Shown: piece after piece, positions 10,647-22,523 of the stretch
Layout of the letters: each line of letters begins with the position of its first letter
Numbering within the stretch: position 1 is the first letter of the stretch
Assembly (NCBI GenBank): GCA_025991245.1
Contig: BQMJ01000080.1
Span: forward strand, 37,273 to 101,272
DNA: 64,000 bases
DNA from: Galdieria partita
Taxonomy: Eukaryota; Rhodophyta; Bangiophyceae; Galdieriales; Galdieriaceae
Direction of reading: 5' to 3'
Notes under the pieces: generated by a model
What the model was told of the DNA's origin: nothing
The model's input: only the letters and a program-made list of their open reading frames with translations
Databases searched by the model: none
Position numbers and translations under genes: made by a program

Positions 10647-12197
10647 ATGGACATGATTTTGCCTCCACGTTTGTCACAGTGCCATGTCTCCTTACGTCTT
10701 CCAAAAATAGAAAACAAATCAATATTGGAGTCGGTGAGTTATTGACATTGTCGCCATAGCATTCTTGAATGATTGTTGTTTTAGTTGACAGAGCCTGATA
10801 GAGAGTTTGTCGTAAACGGAGAGGTCCTCAAAGCTGTCATATTGCTTCGCCCAAAGGGTATCCCCATTGAACGTTTACGTGCACTCATTTCTTTTCTCGA
10901 GTTGAGTTATTCTTTTGAAGTTTCTGTGGAAGAAAAGGTAGGTGAACACGCAGAAGACCGAGTTCCAACTACCCATGGCGTCTATGTCTTTCCTACGCAC
11001 CGCTTTGCGTGGAGCTGTCCTTCTTTGACAGATCTTCCTTGGCAACAAATAGAAACAGACTCTTACCAATTTGCTTTGATATCGGAGTATCCAGTTCCAG
11101 TCTCTTTGCCAAGGAATGCCAACGGAAAGGAAGTGATTTTGCAAATACATATACGAGAAAGTACGACTATTTCTACAGATAGCGTTGCAGATTCAGTACA
11201 AATGGTATATCAACGAGAGAAATCGACACCACTGTTGAATATGACGATGAAAAGAAAACTACAAGTGATAGAAGGTTTCCAATCTCGATATTGGTTTACT
11301 CGTACTCCTTGTGGTTCTTTTCTTTGTTTTGCAGTTCAAAACATGTTGGAAGAGTTTTGTTTACAATTAGATTTTCCAACTTTGGACATTTATTCTTCTC
11401 ACATGGTTCATCCAACTATGAATAGTCAGGATGCCCAATATCCTGTGAGCAAGTTTTCAACTGTTGATTCCATTTCCTCGATGACAACAAAAGACAGCGA
11501 TGGCATTTTATCGTATATCTCTGTACATATTCCCGGTTACTCAACTACCCAAACGGAACCCCTTATATTGCGTCCGAAAGAAGAGTATTGTTTTGTCTTT
11601 CATTTTACTTGGAAAACGGATCAGTTTCCTTGCGCTGATTTCATGGATCCATTAATGGAGGTGCCCTTGAGATTCTTTTGGCACTTGTGTGATATGGAAA
11701 TGACCAATCATTCATCCACTTTTTTATCCAATGAATTTCTTTCAGAGTGTGTACAGTCCGTTCGTTGGAAACTTCCTAGCAAGTCGAGTGCGATATCCAT
11801 TTCTTTTTCAGGTCCTCAGAAAGTTGTGGTGAATCAAGTGTTTTCAGTGGATATTACAATCATCAACAAATCCCAAGAGGATATTTTACAAGGTCTTTTA
11901 TTGTTGCAAGAGAAACATTGGGATGAAAACAAGTCGAGTAGTGTAGTTACAATAACCCAAGGTGATAATGACTATACACTGGTGAATGATTCAACTCCCT
12001 TACATGTCCAATTTCCAAAGAGTATATTGGCTCTCGGTCGCGTACCTAAACAAGAATGTATTACTATTCGAACCGATGTAACTGTTACAAAACAAGGTTT
12101 GATACGATTGCCGCCAGTCCATCTATTGGATAAGAGTACGGGGACTCGGTGGAGATTCGAATATGCCTTTGAGGTGTTTGCTACTGCACTTTTGTAA
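10647..12197 (+). CDS. Uncharacterised 499-aa protein, possibly a TRAPP accessory subunit
   Basis: Two exons: 10647-10733 and 10785-12197, joined by a 51-nt GT-AG intron in phase 0. The large ORF lacks an ATG at its start (an acceptor TTTTAG sits exactly there), and the upstream exon supplies one in frame. The N-terminus reads FVVNGEVLKAVILLRP, a beta-strand pattern. The C-terminus (IRLPPVHLLDKSTG, then RFEYAFEVFA) also looks like an Ig-like beta sandwich. The overall feel is of TRAPPC13/TRAPPC14-type trafficking subunits, but no diagnostic motif fixes this. No transmembrane segment or signal peptide is seen. Confidence 0.45.
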
Positions 12198-12223
12198 AGG
12201 CAACAAAATCCATGAAAAATTGT

Positions 12224-15200
12224 TTATCCCAAGACATTGAGGTCTTGTAAGCGTATATGTGAGAATCCATCTTCATCTCGTTCTACCAGATAGTAAGTGT
12301 CTGTTACTTCTCTAGAGCCCAAAAGCTCTATGAAGTGTTCATCATGAGTGATGAGAATCAACTGGAAATTTTCCTGAATTCGTCTTGCTCTTATAACATC
12401 AGAAAGAGCATTGGCCAGACTTTCAATATTTTCTTTGTCTAAATTGGTCGTAGGCTCATCCAATGCCAATATACCACATTCTAAACAGAAACTTTCCGCT
12501 AATGCTAAACGAATGACTAAAGACGCCAAAATCTTTTGGCCGGCAGAGCATCTACCGCGCATCTCTAAAGAAGCGTCTCCTCGATGCATCAAAACCCGGT
12601 AATTGTAGGACCGTTTGCTTCCATTTTGATCCATTTCTGAATCGGAGACAATCTCAATGTAATCAATATCCTTTCCTCGATAAGTTGCCTAGGGTGATGG
12701 TACATTGAAGAAAGTTCCTTCTATAAAATACCAACTTACTTGCCAAAGCTCTTTGATAACTTTGTTTATCTCTTTCATTTTCAGCGTATGAAACGTCATC
12801 AACGAACGATCTAGCGCATTATGATACTGATCAAGATCTTTCAGACTCCATTCCAGGGTTTTCAATTCGATCAACTTTTCTCGATAAGTTTCATTAATCT
12901 TCGTGGGTTCGGCATTGTGAATTTCTTTCTTGAGCTTTTCCATTCTGTCATTCATCACCTAAAAACATGTGCTCAAGATAGAATAGTTGCTAAGAAAAAA
13001 CTCAACATCTACCTCTTTTTTACCTGCCAACGAGCTTGATTTCTGGCGGAGTTTTTGAATACTGTCATCTTTGTTGTTTGATTCCGCAACCAAGTCTGTT
13101 CCTTGTTCCAACTCTGCTATTTTGAGTTGCAATTGGTCCATCTTATTTTCCATTTCATCGATGATTGCCTTTGTCTTTCGAAAATTTCTATTGGCTTCGA
13201 TATTCCTCAAAGTAGAATTCAACTCGTATATCTTTGATATATTCTTCTGGGCACTTTCTTCCAACTCGGATATTTCCTTGTTACAATTTTGTACTTCCTG
13301 GTTCAAAGTTTCCTCTTCCTGTTCTAGTCGTTGCCAGATGTCATCACTGCAGTTACCATATAGTTTGTTCATTTCTTCAGTCAAAAGTTCAAGTTCCCTT
13401 TTACTGTCACGCGCCCATTTGATTTCAGCAGAACAAGTTTCCTTCCATTCAAGAAGTTGTTCTTTACAAGTTTGCAGTGACGACTTGAATTCCTTCAACT
13501 CAGTATCTGCCTGTTCCACCAGGTGCCATTGTTCTTTTTCCTACATAAGATAGTAGTGAATACCCAATTAGCTGTCATGACTGTACTACACACACATACC
13601 TGTCTTTCGGTCTCAGCAATTTGTTCATGCAACTGGCACATCTCGTGTTCGCGACGTTGTAATAAGGTTACCTTTTCTTTCCAATCCCGGCTCCTGGCTT
13701 CATCTTCCTTTACCTCTTTCTCCAATTCATTATACTGATTTTTGTATTTGTCCAATTCCTGTTCTACTTGCGACAGCCTTTTGGTACATTCATCCAGTTC
13801 ATGGTTACAATTTCTCAACTCTTCATCAATCAAAAGACGAGAACGTGTCGACGTATCTTCACTAGTTGCACTCACATTCTTCAAAACAAATGAATGTATG
13901 AATACATAGAAGAAAAGAAGCATAGTTACCATTCCATTTAACTCACTATCTACTGACGCCAAGTCATCCACCAACGACTGTCTCCGTTGCAAAAGGGAAG
14001 AAATATTTGATAAACTATCCTTGTTTTTCTTAGATAATAACAAATCCTTCTTCGCATTTTCTAACTTTTCTTCCCACTCTCTGTACTCTTCCTGTTTTTT
14101 GGTCTTTGTTTCCATTTCATTCTTCCACGTCTTTCGAAGCATTACCAACCTACAACTACAAATGAACCTGATGAAAAGAATATCATTTCTCTTGCCATAC
14201 TCATTCAAAGACAACTGCTTCTTATGAAGTTGATCAAGCTCTTCCTCTGCATTCTTCCTTGCCTGAACAATACTTGGATAGACATTACCTTGGTGTACTT
14301 TCTCTGCTCTCGACTGCAATTTTTCAATCAAAAGTGAGAAATCGTCCTCCGAAGGAAAGGCACGATCACATGTTGGACAACACTTTTTTCTCTTTGCTCG
14401 AGCTAATAGCTGTTTCCAAAACTCCTCTGCACCCTAACAAGGACACATTCAACTCTTTCAACAAATATAGTTGAAATAATGCATTCTCACCTCAAACTGC
14501 TTTTGAGTTTCTCTGGCCTCTCGCACCTTCTCTTCCGCTTCCTTCAACACCTTTTCAAATGTTTCGAGACCGTTTTCACCAGCAAATTCGGCTCCTATAA
14601 TAGCTTTTAAACGTTCCATGTTGTCTTCCATCTTTTGAATTCTTTCACAGCTCTCCGATAAATCTTTGCTCAATGCTTCAAGACTGCTTTCTGCTTTCGA
14701 AACCAAAAACATATGCTCTTGTTCATCTTGTTCGAACTTTTGCTGCATTTCTAATATCACATCTAATCGACCGAGTACTGCTGCATCACTGATGACTTTA
14801 ACTTCAGAAACATTAGAAACTGCGGCATGATTTTTGATTTGATCTTCAAGTTTGGCTATTCGACATTGCAAATCATCACGCTATGACCAACAACATAAAA
14901 AAAAGAGCTGTAAAAGATCAACTCAGAACAACTTACCTGGCCTACCAACAACACATAGCGACTTGCAACTTCTTCATCACTCTTCGAAGCATTCCTTTCT
15001 TCACATAAATTAGAGAAACGTCTTCTCAAATCTGAAGCCTGCTTTGTCAGTTCGTCTTTTTCCTTTCTTAATTTTGACCAATCGGAATTTTCTTGAAGTT
15101 GTTCTAAACTATGTTGCTTTGATACCAATGAACTGTTCAATTTTTCCAACTCTTGTTGTGCTGAAAGAATGTCGATGTCTTCATCATTAGGCGAACCTTC

Positions 15201-16657
15201 AAGTTTCGTCTTCATTTCTTTCAATGAATGTTCGAGAACTTTCCATTGCACACGCAGCTTCTGAGCCTTATAACAGTTTAACAGAAATAATGGAGTCTTA
15301 CAAGCACAAAATACCTCTGATTCTTTTTCGAAACACTGCTTGTTTAACATAGATTCTCTTTCATGCAACTCTTCAAGCTTTTCTTTCATTACGGATTCCC
15401 AATGACCTATCATTCTGTCCAATGTTTCCTCTATCTCATCATAATTCAACTCCACGACATTCTCTTCCAACAACTTGCCACAAATTGTCTGTTTTAGTTG
15501 ATTATATTCCAACTGTTTTCGTTCGAACAGATTTCGAGAAGCTTTCCAATGACCTTTTTCAGTATGTAACACAGAAAGGCGTTGTGTGTGACTTTCGAGT
15601 TTCGATCGACACTCTGCGGCAGCATTTTCTCTCATTTTCTTTGTTTGTTGAAAAGATTGAATCTAGAATTCACTGTGTAAGCATCAAACATTATAACTTG
15701 AAGAAAACCTGCCTGGCTATTTATTTCTTCTTCAAATTGTCCCAATTCTTCATCGGTCTCTACAAATTCTTCGTCCATGGAAGCATAAATGTCCTTTAAA
15801 GTAGAAATATATGATTGCTTTCCCGCTCTCAAGTTTTCCACTTCATGTCGTAGTGCATTACATTTTTGTACCTTCTCAACCAGTTCGCGTCTTTGACTTT
15901 CCAATGTCTGCAGTTCTTCTTCCAGTTTCGCTATGGCATCTGCAAACTGATTCTCCTGATTCTGTAACTGTATGTACTCATTCTGTAATTTCTCTGCTTG
16001 AGCAACTTTCTCTTTCCAAAAATTCAAATCTGCTGCCTTTTCCTTCAGTTGCGTAGTCTTTTCTCTCTTAAATTTCCTGATTGCATCTAGTGCCTTTGTA
16101 TACCTTGTTGCAGCAAAGATTTCATCAAACTTTTCCTTCAAATGCCTCGGATCAGATAAAGGCCAGTTGCTTTCTTCCTGGTGTACAAATACTACGTGTT
16201 CTAAAACTGCCTTGGTGACTCCCATCAACTCGGGAACTATTTCATTCACGTCTGCGTGTCTCTGTGACAACGTTAGCTTTTCTTTGCCATCAACAATTTG
16301 AACACTTTGCTCGACTGATTTGAACTCCTGTTTCTTTGTTGTCACCTTATTGGTCAGTTGAAACTGTCTGTTGACAATAATCTTTCTTCCAGCCAAGTCA
16401 GTAAACTGCAACCTTATTTTTCCCTTTGTTTCAGTATCTGACTGGATTCGAGGGTCATGAATAAACGCACCTCCTTTGTCTACGAAAGGAGGCAAGTTGC
16501 CAGTACAAGCTACTTTGATGCACTCGATAATCGTGGTTTTTCCGGCACCGTTGTGACCAAGTATAATAGTGAGCGGTTTTTTGAAACGTATGGCCTGTTC
16601 CTCTCTTGGAGCAAAACTTCGGATACCTGAAATACCCAGTTTTTCCAAAGTCGTCAT
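12224..16657 (-). CDS. RAD50: DNA double-strand break repair ATPase RAD50
   Basis: Ten exons rebuilt: 16657-15713, 15662-15315, 15266-14937, 14880-14491, 14433-14201, 14149-13930, 13878-13600, 13540-13013, 12958-12740 and 12688-12224. All joins are in phase; the product is 1318 aa, the usual RAD50 size (about 1300). Walker A is [12 protein letters not shown] near residue 35, the Q-loop region [11 protein letters not shown] near 155, the zinc hook CPTC near 690 between long coiled coils, the signature [14 protein letters not shown], and Walker [15 protein letters not shown] near the C-terminus. RAD50 forms the MRN complex with MRE11 and senses and tethers DNA ends. Introns are 48-59 nt. The first appears to be GC-AG (15712-15663). 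Several introns are 3n long with no in-frame stop. Confidence 0.92.
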
Positions 16658-16894
16658 ATGGTCTCAGTAATAGACACACAACTCTGAGAATTCTCTTTCG
16701 AGAGAGATTTAAAGCATTGGGAGTTTTTAGAGCGCCCAATAGAAAGCAAGCCGAAGAAAAAATGAAAAAGGCGCGTTGTACAGTTCTTCATCGAACCATG
16801 TTTGAGAGTGTCAAGTCATATGAGAACCAAAACCCGTTTATAAACATAACAAGAATGAAAGAGCCTACTTTAGACAATTGCACGTTTATTTGAT

Positions 16895-17224
16895 TCACTC
16901 TCCTGTTGAGTTCCACTGTTCATTGCGTTGATAGGCTATTTCACTTTTCCATCTCTTCCATAAACGTTCACGATTTCTAGCGGCTTCTTGTTCCTCCCTC
17001 TACAGGGTCGTTCAACAATCAGTTCGATTAAAATATTCTTTACCTACTTTTCTATCCCAATAAGGCAACCCTTGAATGAATCGGGCAATAGGCCCGGCCT
17101 TGGAAAACGAGTTAGAAACAAGTTACTGAACGAAAAAAGCTATTACTGTATAAAACAGGAGACAATTGACTCCTACAAACGTTGTGTATCGTATAGCAGT
17201 CTCGTAATCTCGATAGACTTTCAT
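16895..17224 (-). CDS. Small basic 77-aa protein with one hydrophobic segment
   Basis: Three tiny exons: 17224-17147, 17098-17048 and 16999-16895, separated by two 48-nt GT-AG introns. All joins are in phase and the stop is TGA. It starts MKVYRDYETAIRYTTFVG, then a short hydrophobic stretch, GPIARFIQGLPYWDRK, and a charged helical tail (REEQEAARNRERLWKRWK). The pattern is that of a small single-pass mitochondrial or ER subunit, but I do not recognise a family. Reading through the first donor would lengthen the hydrophobic helix, so the exon 1 end is the least certain point. It lies between RAD50 and the divergent LQY1-like gene, about 120 bp between ATGs. Confidence 0.5.
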
Positions 17225-17346
17225 GATAAGGGGCAGGTATTCACTTTGTTCCAACAAACCCGCACAACTGGAGCTAGGAGGAGGAGTGTACAAAATTCAT
17301 TGGATTCAACGGGTGTGGAGATTGATTGATTGGAAAGACCGACTGA

Positions 17347-17805
17347 ATGATTTCCTTTCTTACTCCAATACCGAAAGTATCATTACGAAACGATATCATT
17401 GGTAGAAAATCAAACTATTGTTTTCATTCGCATGGAAAATACTCAGTTGGTTTTCAACAAGTTTCTCGACGTTGTAGTATACATATGGCCCTGGATACAG
17501 GCTTGTTTCAAGGGATTCTAACAGCAGCGTTGGGGTTAACTGCTGGAGTTGCTTTTCTTGTGTGGACTGAGAAACAAGGAGTTCGTGGCTCACAACGTGA
17601 AAACTTGCAACCTTGTGTAGTTTGCAATGGTCGAAAGCGTTTAGAGTGTATTCGTTGTAAAGGTTCTGGAAAGAATCCAATAGACCCAACTGAATTATGT
17701 TCGTTTTGTGATGGAATAGGAACCGTTGTATGCACGAATTGTGCTGGTAGAGGAACCCAGCCCAGATATCTGGATCGCTATTCACCGGAAGACTTTTTAG
17801 ACTAA
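17347..17805 (+). CDS. LQY1-like thylakoid DnaJ-type zinc-finger protein
   Basis: A 152-aa single-exon ORF. About 45 N-terminal residues look like a plastid transit peptide. One transmembrane helix follows (ILTAALGLTAGVAFLVW), then four CxxC motifs (CVVC, CIRC, CSFC, CTNC) with DnaJ-type GxG spacing. This order and length match Arabidopsis LQY1, a thylakoid protein with disulfide-isomerase activity that helps PSII repair under high light. BSD2-type chaperones share the zinc finger but lack the membrane helix. No J-domain is present. Confidence 0.7.
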   Translation: MISFLTPIPKVSLRNDIIGRKSNYCFHSHGKYSVGFQQVSRRCSIHMALDTGLFQGILTAALGLTAGVAFLVWTEKQGVRGSQRENLQPCVVCNGRKRLECIRCKGSGKNPIDPTELCSFCDGIGTVVCTNCAGRGTQPRYLDRYSPEDFLD

Positions 17806-18037
17806 GAGTAGGAATGCCGTGGGTATATTATCATTTGTTCTCGATTTTGTGTCATATCTACAAAATGAATTTACAAAGTTTATTGCACCAGTCGAGGTTG
17901 AAGTGGGAGTAATAAAAGCAGCGTTGGACCACACATTGAAATCGAGGCCATCCCCTTTACGCGCAGTGGCGAGATTGAGCTTTTGCAGGTTTGGTCGAGT
18001 GGCAACGGTTCTTCACACAGACACCAAACCTTGCAAT

Positions 18038-19629
18038 ATGTGGTGTTATATAGAAGCTCCAGTACAAACCAAAAACACACAATGTATACACAGACAAGTT
18101 TCCTGCAAATCAATGAAACAAGTAGCTACTAGTTTGAAAAGGTTGAGTCGTTCCAACGTGACAACCACCTGGAGCGAAACAACACCCTGGTTATTAGGAA
18201 CACGCCTAGACGAAAGAGGTTTCCTATGTTCAAAAAGAGCTGTGGAACGTTTTAAAGGAACGGGAAAAGCCTCCCGTCTTAGGAAAGAAGAAACGACCAC
18301 AACTGCTGTTGTACTGATTCGAGCAGAAGAAACAGCACAAGTTGGTGATTCAGGGTCGTCTAAGAAAGTGTTGGAAGATTTGTGGTCTAAAATATCTTCA
18401 CTTAATGGGAACACTATGAATGGCCGAGTTTTAGTGTCCCAGCAAGCCAGTCGACCGAGGCTAGTAGAGAACAAAAGAAAAGTGATGGATAAAATACCTT
18501 TGCCTTCAGATATGCCATTCAGGTATTATGTTGATATGAGGGTGGTATTGTAGAAGACTGAAAGTGTTTTTCTAGTTATGGTGACTTGGATAAGGAAGTT
18601 GGTGACATAAGTTATTCTTTCACAGCGGGTGACATAAGAAAAGGAGTCATAGTTGAAATGATCAATGGAGGAGCTCTAGTAGACATTGGTGCAAAATCTA
18701 CAGCTTTGTTACCCAGCAATGAAGTTTCTCTGTATCCAGTAGAGTCTATTCGTGATGTTCTTCAAGTAGGTGATGAGAAGGAGTTTGTGCTTTTAGATGC
18801 GGATAGTGATTCTGGTCATCCCAAAGTTTCGATTCGCCGTTTAGAGTTAGAGTTAGCTTGGAAGAAACTGAACACAGCACTTGATGAAGCCACCACAACA
18901 GAAGCTCAAGTAGTAGCCGTTAATCGTGGGGGTTGTTTGGTTCTTGTTCATGGTATTCGAGGATTTCTTCCAATCTCTCATATTTCATTGCCTGGAACAA
19001 GTTTGGAAGAGATGATTGGTCACACATATCCAGTAAAGTGTTTAGAAGTAGACAAGTCCAAAGGAAGGCTGGTTGTTTCTCATCGACGGGCAATGGCAGA
19101 ACGTCAAATGGAGAATCTGAAGACTGGAGCTTTAGTGGAAGGTACTGTACAAGGAGTGAAACCTTATGGAGTCTTTGTAGATGTTTTTGGTACCTCAGGT
19201 CTTTTGCATATATCTCAGATATCTCATGATCAAGTTACCCATATTCAGTCTTTATTTGTACCTGGAGAGAAGGTGAAGTGCATGGTAGTTAGCTTTGATA
19301 AGCAACGAGGTCGTATTTCTCTAAGTACGAAAGCCTTAGAACCACATCCTGGAGACATGCTTAGGAACAAGCAGTTGGTGTATGAAAAGGCTGAAGAAAT
19401 GGCACTCTCTTATAATCAAAAGATGGATTCTCCTGTTCGTTCGAAAAGTACAACTTCTTCTTCATCCACAGACGATATTATTGCAGGATTAGATATAGGC
19501 TCATTGGATGATTTAGATCCTATATTATTTGGTAGCCATAACAACAGTAGTCATCATCATGATAATACTAGTCATCCTTTGAAACAAGATTCGATGAATG
19601 GCACAATATTACCAGAAAGTGATGTTTGA
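18038..19629 (+). CDS. PRPS1: Plastid 30S ribosomal protein S1
   Basis: Two exons: 18038-18522 and 18576-19629 (53-nt intron, phase 2), giving 512 aa. Three S1 RNA-binding repeats are visible. They begin at GDIRKGVIVEMINGGALVDI, then AQVVAVNRGGCLVLVHGIRG, then GALVEGTVQGVKPYGVFVDV, the last with GTSGLLHISQIS, the canonical S1 motif. Three repeats are typical of plastid S1 rather than six-repeat bacterial S1. The long basic N-terminus (about 160 aa) fits a transit peptide plus linker; the true start could be the second Met at 18113. The low-complexity S/H-rich tail lacks homology. The stop lies 8 bases from the convergent PTH stop. Confidence 0.8.
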
Positions 19630-19637
19630 AAAGTATT

Positions 19638-20605
19638 TTAAAGTTTATAAGGAGCGTTTGCGATGGCCAACAATTTTTGTGAATGCGATTCCTCAATCCA
19701 CATGTTCAATAGATGAGCACAATTCCTTTTTCGATAGGAATGATCGACAGCCTAGTTTGAACAAAGAATACTTACCAAAATACTTGTACAAGTTGTTTCT
19801 TTTCAACAGGAGAAAAAGGACTCAACACGTATACTTGTGCTGAAAGACTTTTTTCCTTTGGGGCGTCAATACCCACTCTTAGACGAACATACTGTTGAGA
19901 ACCCAACACTTTCTCCACACTTTTCAAGCCGTTATGGCCACCTTTTATTATCCCTTTTTTGTCAGACTATGATTATGGCAAAGAGATACTTACCGTGACT
20001 TCCTTTCAGTCTCAACCTCGTTTGACCAAAAGGTAAACTCATATCGTCCACTATCACCAAAATATTTTCCAATGAAAAGGCTACTCGACGCATCATAGCT
20101 GCCACGGATTGTCCACTATTATTCATAAAAGTCATAGGTTTTAAAAAGTGTACTTTCTAAGGTAGCAAAATATAGGACAGCCCAACGAAGATATCAACCG
20201 ACCTACCGCATTAGGATACTGACGACAAGCATATTCAGCATTTAAATATTTATCTTTTGTAAACGTCAAAGAATATTGGCTTGCATAGAAATCCAATATT
20301 TCGAAACCCAAGTTATGGCGAGTGTTTTTCAAGTGACTTGCTGGGTTTCCTAATCCCACTATAAGACATTCTCTACACTTTTGAGATGACACGGCAGAGT
20401 TGTTCGAACCCCCATTATGACTGCAACAGTAAAAGTACTTTTGAACGCACTTTGTTTTGGTTGTTCTCACAAGAGTTGAACTCACAAACAATGCATCCCT
20501 TGCGATCATCAATCTCTTTAGAGGAATTGTGTTTCCTATTATCACTTGAGAAACTATCATAAGGTTGAGATAGGTTTGAAACGATGCCTGAACACTCTCC
20601 TTCAT
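19638..20605 (-). CDS. Peptidyl-tRNA hydrolase (Pth family), probably organellar
   Basis: Four exons: 20605-20207, 20156-19994, 19941-19776 and 19725-19638, with introns of 50-52 nt; the product is 271 aa. Family motifs appear in order: LIVGLGNPASHLKNTRHNLG, then KPMTFMNNSGQSVAAM, VIVDDMSLPFGQTRLR, and GSHGGHNGLKSVEKVL. The conserved His of TRHN and the Asp of DD are present. The enzyme frees tRNA from dropped peptidyl-tRNAs. The about 75-residue N-terminal extension fits organelle targeting. The longest start (20605) overlaps the divergent UBE2W start by 22 bases; Met at 20560 is a more comfortable alternative. Confidence 0.88.
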
Positions 20606-21284
20606 GGACGGATATGGATACTCTTCCTACGGGTTCTCTATCAGCAGTAGCAAGGAAGAGACTCCTAAAGGAGCTACGAGAGTGGTTACTAGGTGACCCT
20701 GTTCCTGGAATGTCCGTTCAACAACCAGAAAGATTGGACTTGTATGTCTTTTATCTTATTTTGAGAATATGGAGTATATGAACTTTTCCTTTTGAGGTGG
20801 TATGTAAAGGTGGTTGGTGCAGAGGATACTATTTTTGTCGGAGAAGAGTATACTTTACGCTTTAGTTTTCCTCGTGATGTGAGTTGTGTCCATTGGGTTA
20901 TCCAACTTATTCATTGTGCATAGTATCCTATTGAAGCACCTGAAGTTATCTTTCTTCAACCTACTCCTGTACATCAACATGTTTATACCAATGGCCATAG
21001 TAAGTATGAATAGGGTTATGATTGTCAGAGTGACACAAGTATATAGTTTGTTTGAATGTTTTGTATGATGGTTGGAGTCCAGCGCTGACGGTTACATCGG
21101 TTTGTTTGAGTATTCTGAGTATGTTGAGTAGTGCGACTGAAAAGGTAATTGGACAGTCATCCATCAGGTTTCTTAATCTTTATGTTATTAGCGCATTCCC
21201 AAAGATAACGATGCTTATATAAGAAATAGTCGAGGTCGTTCACCCAAACTGACTCGTTGGCTATTTCATGATGATAGTGTTTGA
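20584..21284 (+). CDS. UBE2W: Ubiquitin-conjugating enzyme E2 W-type
   Basis: Five exons: 20584-20741, 20797-20878, 20924-20999, 21047-21144 and 21192-21284, giving 168 aa; introns are 45-55 nt. Diagnostic E2 stretches: YPIEAPEVIFLQ, then PVHQHVYTNGHICLNVLYDG with the active-site Cys, WSPALTVTSVCLSILSMLSS, and a C-terminal WLFHDDSV. Animal UBE2W has HVYSNGHICLSILTEDWSPA and ends WWYHDDTC. W-type E2s ubiquitinate substrate N-termini and use a disordered C-terminus. Every splice is GT-AG and in phase. Met at 20614 is an alternative start that avoids overlap with PTH. Confidence 0.92.
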
Positions 21285-21309
21285 AGAGGTTAAGATTGGG
21301 TGAAATATT

Positions 21310-22115
21310 CTATTTTCGTTGAAATACATTCCAATATTGAGTTTCTTGTCCTCGACGTTTCATTCTTTGAGCTTCATCCGTATGATTCAATAGATATGGA
21401 AGAAGAACATCTTGTTGCTAAGAATGAATAAGAAGCAATGAATGCATCATCCTATATACCCATTTCTACCTTTTGGCACTTACCATAACAACATGTTGTT
21501 CCTTTTTCAAGAACAATGGATGTTGTGCAAATTGGTGATTCTATGGACAATTCAACTACAAAAACTCGTATTCCTACCACTTACCATCCAATGAAACAAT
21601 TCCTCCACATCAGTCACAATATAAATCATACCCCCGGGTTGTAAACAATAGGCTGCTTCTGACAGAAACCTCAAACTCACCAACCGTTGCCGATGTTTCT
21701 TCTTCTTAAAATGAGGATCAGGAAAACAAATGAAAAACTTTTCTACACTCGAACGAGGAAAATAAAATGGTAAGAATTTCATACAATTGGTGCGAATAAA
21801 GCCTATATTTCGATATTTTCCGTTGTTCAAGCGACGCAACTCTTCCAACTTGGTCACACAATAGGAAGCCACTCTATCCCGAATTTCCATACCCAACATA
21901 TACTTTTCAGGAAAAGCAGTGGATAACTCACATAATAAGCCACCATAACCACAACCTAAATCTACAAAATCAATGGAACGAGTTCCTATATCAGGAATAA
22001 AAGGTGACCAATCAACACTACAAGGATCCTCAGGCACTAAAAACTCTGCATCATTGAGAGGATTACTATGCGCTCGAGCTCGAAAATCTCTTTTACTAGT
22101 AACAAAATGACCCAT
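21310..22115 (-). CDS. METTL1: tRNA (guanine-N7-)-methyltransferase, TrmB/METTL1 family
   Basis: Three exons: 22115-21585, 21540-21484 and 21417-21310 (introns 44 and 66 nt), giving 231 aa. Motifs: DFRARAHSNPLND near the N-terminus, the SAM-binding loop DLGCGYGGLLCEL, ICFPDPHFKKKKHRQRLV (family FPDPHFKxxKHxxRI), and YIVTDVEELFHWM. The family makes m7G46 in the tRNA variable loop, in eukaryotes with a WD-repeat partner (WDR4/Trm82) that is not in this window. The ATG at 22115 is the first true ATG. OXLD1-like starts 69 bp away on the other strand. Confidence 0.9.
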
Positions 22116-22184
22116 GTGCAACAACAGTCTCAAATACTAACCAAATAGGTGAAAACGCCCAACATCCAAAAGGATGGAAGAAGA

Positions 22185-22523
22185 ATGTGGTGGTGTGGAA
22201 GAAGGACGGAAAGAGCATCGTTGATCATCCAACGAATAAAGGATATAAAGAATGTTTTTGTGCGTACAACACTGGTAACTAGGAAAATGGAAAGATTGAG
22301 GCTATTATCGACAAGTTCCAACAAAAAGGAAAGAGAAACTGACGATACAGAGGAAGAGGACATACTCGGTTTAAAGGAGGGATGGAAGCCTAGAGTTACT
22401 AGACCAGAACCTCCTCCACCTGAGACTTGTTGTGGTAATGGTTGTCCTGACTGTGTATGGACTGTTTATTTGCAACAACTGGAGGAATTTGAAGAAGAAA
22501 TGAAACGAAAGAAGAAAACTTGA
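22185..22523 (+). CDS. Oxidoreductase-like domain protein (OXLD1-like)
   Basis: A 112-aa ORF. The C-terminal part has PEPPPPETCCGNGCPDCVWT followed by VYLQQLEEFEEE. This matches the Oxidored-like domain, whose signature is a proline run, CCGxGCxxCVW, then Y and acidic residues. Members are small, often mitochondrial, with unknown biochemistry. The first 50 residues are basic and could target to mitochondria. The ATG at 22185 was chosen because the frame has no earlier ATG. Confidence 0.75.
   Translation: MWWCGRRTERASLIIQRIKDIKNVFVRTTLVTRKMERLRLLSTSSNKKERETDDTEEEDILGLKEGWKPRVTRPEPPPPETCCGNGCPDCVWTVYLQQLEEFEEEMKRKKKT

Noticed and set aside
17819-18037. Extension of the plastid S1 ORF upstream to 17819
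   Set aside because: The frame has no ATG there; it only starts at GTG, so 18038 was taken as the first usable Met.
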